Both the position numbers and the translations under genes were made by a program. A stretch of 25,831 bases of DNA from CAUZEO01 sp963578625 (lineage in GTDB: Bacteria; Verrucomicrobiota; Kiritimatiellia; SLOV01). Shown piece after piece: positions 7,567-14,876 of the stretch; the first letter of the stretch is position 1; every line of letters begins with the position of its first letter. Location of the stretch: NCBI GenBank assembly GCA_963578625.1, contig CAUZEO010000031.1, forward strand, positions 1-25,831. Direction: 5' to 3'. Under the pieces are notes generated by a model that had not been told where the DNA came from, did no database searches, and saw only the letters and a program-made list of their open reading frames with translations.

Positions 7567-8807
7567 GCCTGGTCACTCGTTGCCGTCGTTTCGCAAGGCC
7601 GATCTACGCTCCCGAAATGAGCAATCGCTTGCGCATACTGCCTGGCTGCCGCCGTCACTGAATAGGTTCTGCATATATCCTGGTAGGCGGTCTCTCCGAC
7701 TCGACTCCACGAATCGCGCTCGTCTGCGAGTCGGCGTATCAAGGTTTGGAAGTCGCCACCGTCGTCCGGGCGAAACGTGAACCCGTTGACCCCGTCCCGT
7801 ATGATTTCGCTGATTCCCCGTAGCGCCGGCCCGATCACGACTTTACCACAGGCCATGGAGTGGAGCAATGCGCCCGGCACGATCTTGTCGTTGGCTTCTG
7901 CGCCGGTGCGCATTGCGATGCAAATGTCCGCGGCGTTGCAATACCGGCCGACGTCTTCGATGGTCGGAAGCCATCCAGTGAAGTGCACTCGGGAACCCAG
8001 CCCGAGGTCTTGCGCCTGCTGCCGGAGCGACGCCTCCTCCGGCCCTCCGCCGACCATCACGATGGCGATTCTCGGATCGCCCGCCAGCAGCTCGGCGGTC
8101 CAGTTCAGAAGCATGTCCAGACCTTTTCCATGGTGCATGACGCCATGGTACAGGAGCACAACGTCTTCGTTCTTGAAACCGATCTTTTTTCGAAGCGTTC
8201 CTTCATCCCTGGGGTAGAATGCCGACGGGTCCGGGGCATCGTGCACCACCCGGATTCTGTCGTCCTCAACTCCCCATTCGTTGAGCCGAATCCGAGCGGA
8301 TTCAGCCCGGCAGAACAGCCCCTGCAACCTGGTGATTTCAAATTTCTCAAGCCACTCCGCTGTTTTCAATACGGGTCCACTCCACCACTTGCCGGCGAAG
8401 AAATTGTGAAAGTGCCGGTCTCCGTAGGCCGTTCCCACGCGGGTCTGGCAACTCCATCGAAGAATCAACCCCGCCAGCGGAATGATCTCCGTCAAAAATA
8501 TCACATCGGGACGAAATTTTCGGAACTTCCAGATGGCAATGGGAAGAAGAAAATAGAGCGACATGGTCTTGATCAGGACATCTTTTGAACTCGCCCGGTT
8601 GACGCTCGCCGGAAGAAGATCGACCTGAATTCGCTCGGGGAGTTCTCCATGGTCGCGCGGTCCTTTGAGGCTGAGATGGTAGACGTCACCACTTTCCGCG
8701 AGGCAGTGAACCATTTCCCTGAACTCCGCCGCGAGGTCGAATTGCTCTGCAAGACTGTAACGAGAGAACAGTGCAATACGCGGCAATTCACTATCTCGTT
8801 CACCCAT
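7563..8807 (-). CDS. GT4-family glycosyltransferase (GT-B fold)
   Basis: A 414-residue protein from the ATG at 8807. A longer start at 8849 exists but would overlap the upstream gene by 50 bases instead of 8. The C-terminal half has the GT4 landmarks. HGVMHHGKGLDML lies near residues 221-233, VGGGPEE at 252-258, VHFTGWLP at 274-281, MACGKVVIGPALRGISEII at 318-336 and DGVNGFTF at 338-345. The usual E-x7-E region is modified, with ALLHSMACG where EAMACG is common. It should transfer a nucleotide-activated sugar onto a lipid-linked or surface glycan at the cytoplasmic face. The neighbours are a DegT aminotransferase upstream and an acyltransferase downstream, both translationally coupled. Substrate cannot be told from sequence. 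Confidence 0.92.
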   Translation of the reverse strand: MGERDSELPRIALFSRYSLAEQFDLAAEFREMVHCLAESGDVYHLSLKGPRDHGELPERIQVDLLPASVNRASSKDVLIKTMSLYFLLPIAIWKFRKFRPDVIFLTEIIPLAGLILRWSCQTRVGTAYGDRHFHNFFAGKWWSGPVLKTAEWLEKFEITRLQGLFCRAESARIRLNEWGVEDDRIRVVHDAPDPSAFYPRDEGTLRKKIGFKNEDVVLLYHGVMHHGKGLDMLLNWTAELLAGDPRIAIVMVGGGPEEASLRQQAQDLGLGSRVHFTGWLPTIEDVGRYCNAADICIAMRTGAEANDKIVPGALLHSMACGKVVIGPALRGISEIIRDGVNGFTFRPDDGGDFQTLIRRLADERDSWSRVGETAYQDICRTYSVTAAARQYAQAIAHFGSVDRPCETTATSDQA

Positions 8808-9897
8808 TGTCTCTAGCCCAGTCCACGACAGATCGAACGACGCATTCAATATCCGAGTCAGAAATCGAGGGAGACGAAGGAAGCCAGCATCCCCGATCGG
8901 CTGCCTCGGAGGCTCCGGGAAAATCCCGGTCCGAAAGGTAGGCCGGTTGAGTATGAATCGGCGGCCAAAAGGGACGAAGGGCGATGTCTTTCGCGCGAAG
9001 CGCCGATACCATGTCGTCCCGCCGCCCGTAGGTGATATCCGGCCACATCAAGTATCCGCCGGCAGGTGGTCTCGGCGGAAATGTCAGGCCGGCCACCCCG
9101 GCCAGACCGGACCGGTACTTCAAGTCGATCTCCAGGTTCCGCCGGATCCTGGCATCGAGTTTTTCGAATTGCGTGCCCGCGAGGGCGCCCTGGAGGTCCG
9201 TGACCTTGAAGTTGAATCCTGTTTCGGAATGGAGATCGCTCGATCTGGACAGCCTGCCGTGGTCCTTGAGCCGAATCAGATTGTCGCGGATATCCTGGTT
9301 GTGCGTAAGGACGAATCCTCCCTGGCCTGACGTGATGATCTTCGTCGGCGCAAGGGAAAAGCAGCCGGCATTGCCCAGCGTGCCGAGGAGCCCTCGATCA
9401 TTCCGGGACCCGATGGCTTCCGCGGCATCCTCTATGATGAAGAGACCGTTCTTTTCTCCGAATTCACGAAGATCATCCCAGGAAGCGCTCCGGCCGTTGA
9501 GATGCACCGGAATAACCGCCCGGGTATCTCCTCGGATCTGTTGCCCCGCATCATCGATATCGATCGTAAACGTTGTCGGATTTACGTCCACAAGGATGGG
9601 TTCCGCACCGGCGAGCCGCACCGCGCTGGCCGTGCCGATGAAAGTCAGGTCTGGAATGAGGACCGAGTGGCCTTGACCGATCCCCATCGCCATCAGTGCC
9701 AGCGCCAGGGCCGTCGTACCGCTCGGCGTACAAACCGCGAAAGGCACGCCAAAGTACCGGCACAATGCCTCCTCGAATGCGCGAACCTGGGGGCCCTCGT
9801 TGACGAACCCGCTCAGCATTGTGCTTTCAACGCCACGAACATCATCATCCGAAAACGCCGGCTCGAACCACGCAATCTTTCGGGTACCCTCTTTCAC
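8800..9897 (-). CDS. DegT/DnrJ/EryC1/StrS-family sugar aminotransferase
   Basis: A 365-residue PLP enzyme that begins with GTG at 9897; no in-frame ATG lies just upstream. Landmarks are LSGFVNEGPQVRAFEE near residues 28-43, TPSGTTAL at 57-64, IIEDAAEAIGS at 154-164 with D157 contacting the PLP pyridine nitrogen, and LAPTKIITSGQGG at 182-194 with K186 as the Schiff-base lysine. These enzymes transfer an amino group from glutamate to a keto-sugar nucleotide during O-antigen, capsule or sialic-acid-like sugar synthesis. It leads a minus-strand operon with the GT4 glycosyltransferase and hexapeptide acyltransferase. No dehydratase that would make its keto-sugar substrate is in the window. The fold is certain; the sugar is unknown. 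Confidence 0.94.
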   Translation of the reverse strand: MKEGTRKIAWFEPAFSDDDVRGVESTMLSGFVNEGPQVRAFEEALCRYFGVPFAVCTPSGTTALALALMAMGIGQGHSVLIPDLTFIGTASAVRLAGAEPILVDVNPTTFTIDIDDAGQQIRGDTRAVIPVHLNGRSASWDDLREFGEKNGLFIIEDAAEAIGSRNDRGLLGTLGNAGCFSLAPTKIITSGQGGFVLTHNQDIRDNLIRLKDHGRLSRSSDLHSETGFNFKVTDLQGALAGTQFEKLDARIRRNLEIDLKYRSGLAGVAGLTFPPRPPAGGYLMWPDITYGRRDDMVSALRAKDIALRPFWPPIHTQPAYLSDRDFPGASEAADRGCWLPSSPSISDSDIECVVRSVVDWARDNG

Positions 9898-9922
9898 AGA
9901 ATGACATTTACTTCGGGTACCC
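9879..9922. repeat. Two direct copies of palindromic TTCGGGTACCC at the aminotransferase start
   Basis: TTCGGGTACCC occurs at 9879-9889 and again at 9912-9922, 33 bases apart start to start. The core GGGTACCC is a perfect palindrome. The first copy overlaps the first codons of the DegT aminotransferase gene and the second lies just upstream of its GTG. This arrangement could be an operator for a dimeric repressor that covers the start, or chance. No regulator is nearby. Confidence 0.3.
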
Positions 9923-10032
9923 GTCCCATGTAAAGTAGAACCTGCTCATCCTATGTTGAACGGGCCGACCTCTCCATCCTTGATGTTGGTTGAGTCGTCG
10001 TGGATGCACCAAGGAGCGAGTCGGAACAATCG

Positions 10033-11682
10033 ATGACTAGCGAAAAAGACCGGCACCCGCGTCATGTGACGCGGAGTCTCCGAAACTTCCTGGCAAGATG
10101 GGTATTCAAGCCTGACTTGCTTTTCGTTCTCCCCGCGGGCCTGTTCGCGGTAACATCGTTTGTCGCTAAGTACCTGGGTCTTGAATTCAAATTCGCACCG
10201 AGCAAGCCGTGGTGGCTACTTGACCCGGCCTTGTTGCGCGAAGATGCAATTGCCTCGCTGTTCCTTCTGCACGCGCAACCCCCCTTCATGAATGTGCTGA
10301 CCTCCCTTCTTCTGAAAGTTGAAGCAATTCCCTGGCTCAACGTGGGGACACTTGCGAGTGGCATTTATTGGCTCTTCTCACTCGCAGCGCTCTTCTTTTT
10401 TTACGAGGGGCTCAAATTTCTTACCCAGTCCAAACCACTTGCCACGGTCCTGACGTGCGTCCATGCGTTGAACCCTGCCGTATACTTGTTCACGCAATCC
10501 TATAATCACACGAACCCGGCGCACTTGATGATCTCAGTCGTGTTTTATGGAACGGCCCGAATCTCTTCCACCGGATCTCATCGGGATCTGGCCTGGGCCG
10601 GGACGGGCCTTCTTCTTCTGTCATGGGTTCGCCCGCAGTATCATCCCATATTCTGCTGCCTGTACCTGGTGCTGCTCGCAGGACTCGTATTCTGGGTGCG
10701 ACGGCCGCCATGGACCGTGAAGCACGTGATCCTTATTGTGGCCTGCTTCTGCTCGATGATCTGCCTCTGGCCACTCAAGAACTTCGCGCGATTCGGTGCG
10801 TTTACGAATTCAACCTGGATTGGGTACAACTTTGCTCGAAATACACCGGTTCGATATCAGTTCGAAGCTGGTTTCAATGACGTTGAGAACCTGCGAAAAC
10901 TGAGCGATGGGCTGCACCCGGTACTTTCACAATTAGTCAAGTCCGAGGGTGGGGGCCAGGACAGGAATTGGAACCATATCTGGTTCGTGGAATCTTCCGG
11001 CGTGCTTGCCGGTGACAGTATTCGTTTTCGATCATCGAATAAGGCGATGTACCTCAAGTGGGCCTTCTGCCAGTACAGCATGGCGACTCGTCCTGGATTT
11101 TACCAGGTATATTCTATCCCGCCCCTGCTCGAAGAGCGCCTTAAGAAAGGCTTCTATGCAGCGTTTGTTCGATTTTACGATCGTCTTCTTTTCGGTGACT
11201 TGAAACCACTGCTCGAATATTGCGGTTTTGGGAAGGAGTATGAAACAATAACGCTTCGATCGGGAGACGGAACCCTTCATGAGAAAATGTGCTCCTTCGA
11301 CGAGTTCGTGACGTTAATGGCGAACCTGTCGGGATGTTCAATCAGGCCGGTGCGGTTTTCACTCTACGGCTTTATTCTCCTGCCGGGATTCTTCGTGTTG
11401 ATACCGGTCCTGATCGTGGTCCGCTGGAAAAAGATGCACCCGGCCGATGTGGTCGCGGCATTGTGCTGGGTTCTTGTCGCCTGGGTGCTGGGGACGACGT
11501 GTTTTTCTGACGGCATTGAAGGCGCGAGAATCCGGTTTGCCTGTTCAAGTTTTAATCTCGTGTTTTTGTACTACGTCGTTTCTCGCATTCTTTCCATGAA
11601 AAGATTTCAACCCCGTCATGCCCGAAATATGAACCAGGAATCGGAGGCTACAGAAAATGTGCCCGCGACAAAAATGGCGTAG
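10033..11682 (+). CDS. Polytopic membrane protein, GT-C glycosyltransferase-like (ArnT/PMT-like)
   Basis: A protein of about 549 residues from ATG 10033; a GTG at 10000 would add 11 residues and is a possible start. Hydrophobic segments cluster in two blocks. One starts near residue 30 (LLFVLPAGLFAVTSFVAKYLG) and includes several helices up to about residue 255. The other lies in the last 100 residues. Between them is a soluble loop of about 200 residues. An acidic patch LREDAIASLFLL followed by HAQPPFMN in the first exposed loop resembles the D/E and QPP motifs of lipid-phosphate-sugar-dependent GT-C enzymes. Such proteins transfer a sugar from a polyprenyl-phosphate donor on the periplasmic side. 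It diverges from the aminotransferase operon and its end overlaps the next gene by 26 bases. The GT-C call rests on topology and a short motif. Confidence 0.6.
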   Translation: MTSEKDRHPRHVTRSLRNFLARWVFKPDLLFVLPAGLFAVTSFVAKYLGLEFKFAPSKPWWLLDPALLREDAIASLFLLHAQPPFMNVLTSLLLKVEAIPWLNVGTLASGIYWLFSLAALFFFYEGLKFLTQSKPLATVLTCVHALNPAVYLFTQSYNHTNPAHLMISVVFYGTARISSTGSHRDLAWAGTGLLLLSWVRPQYHPIFCCLYLVLLAGLVFWVRRPPWTVKHVILIVACFCSMICLWPLKNFARFGAFTNSTWIGYNFARNTPVRYQFEAGFNDVENLRKLSDGLHPVLSQLVKSEGGGQDRNWNHIWFVESSGVLAGDSIRFRSSNKAMYLKWAFCQYSMATRPGFYQVYSIPPLLEERLKKGFYAAFVRFYDRLLFGDLKPLLEYCGFGKEYETITLRSGDGTLHEKMCSFDEFVTLMANLSGCSIRPVRFSLYGFILLPGFFVLIPVLIVVRWKKMHPADVVAALCWVLVAWVLGTTCFSDGIEGARIRFACSSFNLVFLYYVVSRILSMKRFQPRHARNMNQESEATENVPATKMA

Positions 11683-14002
11683 CGTGAACAGGCTTATCGC
11701 GTGGTGCACGAATCGATCATTCGCGGCTGCCGGGCTCGCGCTGTTGATGGTTATGATTCTCTGGGCCGGTTGCGGGAAGCCTGCCGCTGAGAAGAGATTG
11801 TGGCGAGAATTTGTTATGGACCTCAAGGACATTCGCCGGATTGCCGATTGCTCCGTCCCCGATACGGTTCTGCTGTCTTCGTACGATCGAACCGGAGGCA
11901 ACGATGATTTTAATCATTTCGCCTCTACCGGCGAAGACGGATGGGTCGTGCTGGCAGACCTGAAAGGTCCAGGCTGTGTACGGCGATTTTGGACTACTGG
12001 AATGAGTGCGCAACACCAGTTCCGCATCTTTATCGATGATGCAAAGAAACCGCAGATTCTGGCGCCGGTTGCTGAGCTCTTTGGAAAGCTCGAGCCTTTT
12101 AGCCCGCCCCTGGCCAAATATTCCAACAACTGCTATTGGAGTTACGTTCCAATTACTTTTGACCGGTCGTTACGCATTGAAACAGAGGCTCCCGGTCCGG
12201 GCATGAAAATATACTTCCAGATAAATATAGATCGGGTCGTTTCACAGCCTGTCCAGTCCCTTCCGTCACGTCTCGAGGAGGAAGATCGCAGTGCACTACG
12301 GCTCGTGTCCGAACAATGGGAGGCTGCGGTGACGCAACCGGAATTGGATGTCAGTTCTCTGTCCCATGTGGAAATTGCGGCGGGAGAATCTGAAACGATA
12401 TTCGAGGAATCCGGGCCGGCTGTGCTCTCCGAGTGGACACTCCAGATCGTTCCCGATAATCCGGACGCCATAAGTGGGTCGGATTGGGAAAGCCTCCCCA
12501 ATGATATGATCCTGCAAGTGCACTATGATGGAAGTGAACGCCCGAGTATCGACGCCCCCGTGGGCTCGTTTTTCCTCAATGCGTGGGGAAGGAGGAAATT
12601 GGGATCAATGATGCTCGACACGGCGGATGAAGGATACCGGTGCCGGTTTCCGATGCCGTTTCAACGCAATCTCCGAATCCTGATCGCGAATCACGCAAAC
12701 TCGGCCGTTCGAGTCGCGATTGGCGGAAAGATGGAAGCGGCATGGAGCGAGGAGTTGGGGTATCTCCATGCGGAATGGAATCGCTCGGGACCAGCGCGAG
12801 GATCGCCGCATCATGCCGCCTTTTTTCAGGGCGCCGGAAAATTCGTAGGCTGCTTTCTGGGGGTAACCGGTTGGGATCCGTCGTTCTGGGTGTTGGAGGG
12901 AGATGAGGCGATGTACGTCAATGGCGGCACCAAGCCTGTTTGGCACGGGACCGGCCTCGAGGACTACTTCAACGGCGGCTGGTATTATCGGACCGCGGCA
13001 TTTGCGCCGCTGCACGGTGTACTGGACAGATCGCATTTTCGAACCGCTCAATATCGGTTTCATCTCGTTGATGCTCCAACATTTCAACGTTCGTTCCGGT
13101 TGGTTTTCGAAAGAGGGCACGGAAACGAAAGCCAGGGCATTTTTCAAAGTACAGCGTTTGCCTACCTCACTCAACCGGTCGCAGTCCGCCCTTGCCCTTC
13201 CGAACGCGAAAAGCTGCGAGCGCCGCCAGATCCTCTTGACCGGCCAAACTGCATGTTGAAATTGATCGAACTGGAACGTATGAACAACTTTCGATCCGCA
13301 ATGGATTACATCGCGGCATACCTGGATCGTAATCCCGAGGCGCCGGAAGCAGGCGTGTTGATGCTCCGCGCCATTGAGTACGGTAGGCTCATGGGCGATT
13401 CCGAGATCGATGCGGCTTACCAGCCCTTCATCGACGGAGTTCACGGGCCGGAAGCCGCGAGCCAGGCGAAACTGTTGAAATGGTTTTACGAGAAGCCGGA
13501 GCGCGCATTGGTAGGGGCTTGGACCAGCGGTGACGCGCAGATTTTTCTCGACGGAAACCAGATCCTCGTGGGTGGCGATGTGCGGGGTCCCGCCGTGGCC
13601 GGGATCGAAATCAAGGAGGGGCACCATGTGTTGGCGGCGGTGTTGAAACCCGGACCAAATCCACAGTGGATGCAGCTGGGCATTCGGACTCACCAGGGCG
13701 TTGCCGGAACAGGTCCCGGGTCTGTTTGTACTGCCAGGCCCGGGGACGGATGGACTTCCCGTGATGTAGATACTTCGGCATGGTTCAAGTACGCGAACAC
13801 GGGAATTCACGAAGGACCCCCCGTGCTCCCGCATATTGAAGGTGTGCCGAATGCGTTTGTACTGCTCTCGTCCAAAGTCTATGCCCTTGCTCCACGGGGG
13901 GGCGCCGGGTCCGGGAGCAATGCATACTTCCGGGCAGAATTCAGAAGCCCTTTGATTGGGTGGCCCGAATTCTCATCAATCCTGACCGGACTCCCCAACT
14001 GA
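11657..14002 (+). CDS. DUF2961 / GH172-family lipoprotein with C-terminal extension
   Basis: A 781-residue protein whose N-terminus has a hydrophobic stretch at residues 22-38 followed by C39 (LWAGC), a reasonable though imperfect lipobox. The DUF2961 landmarks are SSYDRTGGNDDF at 74-85, ADLKGPGCVRRFW at 100-112 and GTGLEDYFNGGWYY at 431-444. DUF2961 proteins are now grouped as glycoside hydrolase family GH172, which includes difructose-anhydride-forming and D-arabinofuranosidase enzymes. E435 lies in the conserved motif and is a good catalytic candidate. Typical members are shorter; here about 250 residues follow the core, with a helical stretch near 535-610 and a beta-rich tail. GGAGG sits nine bases before the ATG and fixes the start inside the previous gene. 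The family is well supported; the glycan substrate is unknown. Confidence 0.85.
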   Translation: MCPRQKWRSVNRLIAWCTNRSFAAAGLALLMVMILWAGCGKPAAEKRLWREFVMDLKDIRRIADCSVPDTVLLSSYDRTGGNDDFNHFASTGEDGWVVLADLKGPGCVRRFWTTGMSAQHQFRIFIDDAKKPQILAPVAELFGKLEPFSPPLAKYSNNCYWSYVPITFDRSLRIETEAPGPGMKIYFQINIDRVVSQPVQSLPSRLEEEDRSALRLVSEQWEAAVTQPELDVSSLSHVEIAAGESETIFEESGPAVLSEWTLQIVPDNPDAISGSDWESLPNDMILQVHYDGSERPSIDAPVGSFFLNAWGRRKLGSMMLDTADEGYRCRFPMPFQRNLRILIANHANSAVRVAIGGKMEAAWSEELGYLHAEWNRSGPARGSPHHAAFFQGAGKFVGCFLGVTGWDPSFWVLEGDEAMYVNGGTKPVWHGTGLEDYFNGGWYYRTAAFAPLHGVLDRSHFRTAQYRFHLVDAPTFQRSFRLVFERGHGNESQGIFQSTAFAYLTQPVAVRPCPSEREKLRAPPDPLDRPNCMLKLIELERMNNFRSAMDYIAAYLDRNPEAPEAGVLMLRAIEYGRLMGDSEIDAAYQPFIDGVHGPEAASQAKLLKWFYEKPERALVGAWTSGDAQIFLDGNQILVGGDVRGPAVAGIEIKEGHHVLAAVLKPGPNPQWMQLGIRTHQGVAGTGPGSVCTARPGDGWTSRDVDTSAWFKYANTGIHEGPPVLPHIEGVPNAFVLLSSKVYALAPRGGAGSGSNAYFRAEFRSPLIGWPEFSSILTGLPN

Positions 14003-14015
14003 CCGGAAAGACTCG

Positions 14016-14861
14016 TCAACGGGTGGCCGAAGCAATCCGGTCAAGAGCTTCGCGGGCGTCGGCACGAACACCTGGGTCCTCGTCTCTCCCCAGCCTTTTC
14101 AACGTGGTTTTGGCTCTGCGGGATTCCATCTCACCGAGGATGCGGATCATTTGGCGTTTCACGACGATTTCGTGATCTCCTGTTTTCAGTTCTTTCAGGA
14201 TTGATTTTTCCGCGACCTTTCCCAGGGAACTCAATGCCCGTGCGCTGGTATTGCGCACCGTGAACATCGGGTCGCCCAGCGATGTAATGAGATCCGGCAC
14301 CGCTCGCGGGTCTCCAATGTCTCGTAAAGCGTTCGCAGCCAGAACGCGCTTTCGTTCCTCGTCGTGACCGAGGAAAGGAATGATTTCGGTCGTCGCACTC
14401 TCGATTCTCCACTTGCCCAGGGTTCGCATTGCCGCTCCTGCCGCCGCCTCATCCTGTAAGAGCGGCAGCACCCGGTCCGCGAAGTCCGGTGCCATGGTGA
14501 ATCCCAGGTAATAAGCTGCATGTTTCCGGGTCTCCTCGTGATCTGATTCAAGAAACTCAACCAGGACATCCGCCGCCTGGTGATCCTCCGCGGACTTCGT
14601 CACTTGGTGCACCATGATTCTGATCCAGAAATTGTCGATGTGGATCTGGTTCATCAGGTATTGCAGAGAGGACGCTTCCCGTCTCAGGAACTCCTGCCTC
14701 GACGCTTCTTTCCGCTCCAGTCTCGCAGGCGTGTTCCCGTAGCGCTGTAGATGGAAGAGCAGTTCGTCGAACGGCGCATTGGTCGGATTATACGTGTCGG
14801 CAAATCCGAGGGTGGGAAGTATTGCCGCCATCCATAATGCTGCGGTCCGTTGGTCAAACAT
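14016..14861 (-). CDS. Exported HEAT-repeat protein
   Basis: A 281-residue protein with a short N-terminal signal-like segment (AALWMAAILPTLGFA at about residues 7-21). At least five to six HEAT-like helical repeats follow. Recognisable helices are HAAYYLGFTM, AAMRTLGKW, VLAANALRDIGD, VRNTSARALSSLG, QMIRILGEM and VRADAREALDRI. HEAT repeats form curved alpha solenoids that bind other proteins; no enzyme motif is visible. The ATG lies 15 bases after the stop of the upstream repeat-protein gene in the same direction, so the two are probably co-transcribed. The gene converges on the GH172 gene, with 13 bases between their stops and no clear terminator. Function is unknown; a scaffold role at the cell surface or periplasm is inference. 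Confidence 0.83.
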   Translation of the reverse strand: MFDQRTAALWMAAILPTLGFADTYNPTNAPFDELLFHLQRYGNTPARLERKEASRQEFLRREASSLQYLMNQIHIDNFWIRIMVHQVTKSAEDHQAADVLVEFLESDHEETRKHAAYYLGFTMAPDFADRVLPLLQDEAAAGAAMRTLGKWRIESATTEIIPFLGHDEERKRVLAANALRDIGDPRAVPDLITSLGDPMFTVRNTSARALSSLGKVAEKSILKELKTGDHEIVVKRQMIRILGEMESRRAKTTLKRLGRDEDPGVRADAREALDRIASATR

Positions 14862-14876
14862 GTTGAAACCCAGTTG

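Noticed and set aside
12605..13834. Minus-strand open frame of 409 codons opposite the GH172 gene
   Set aside because: The plus strand encodes conserved DUF2961 motifs; the minus-strand translation is Arg/His-rich without motifs.
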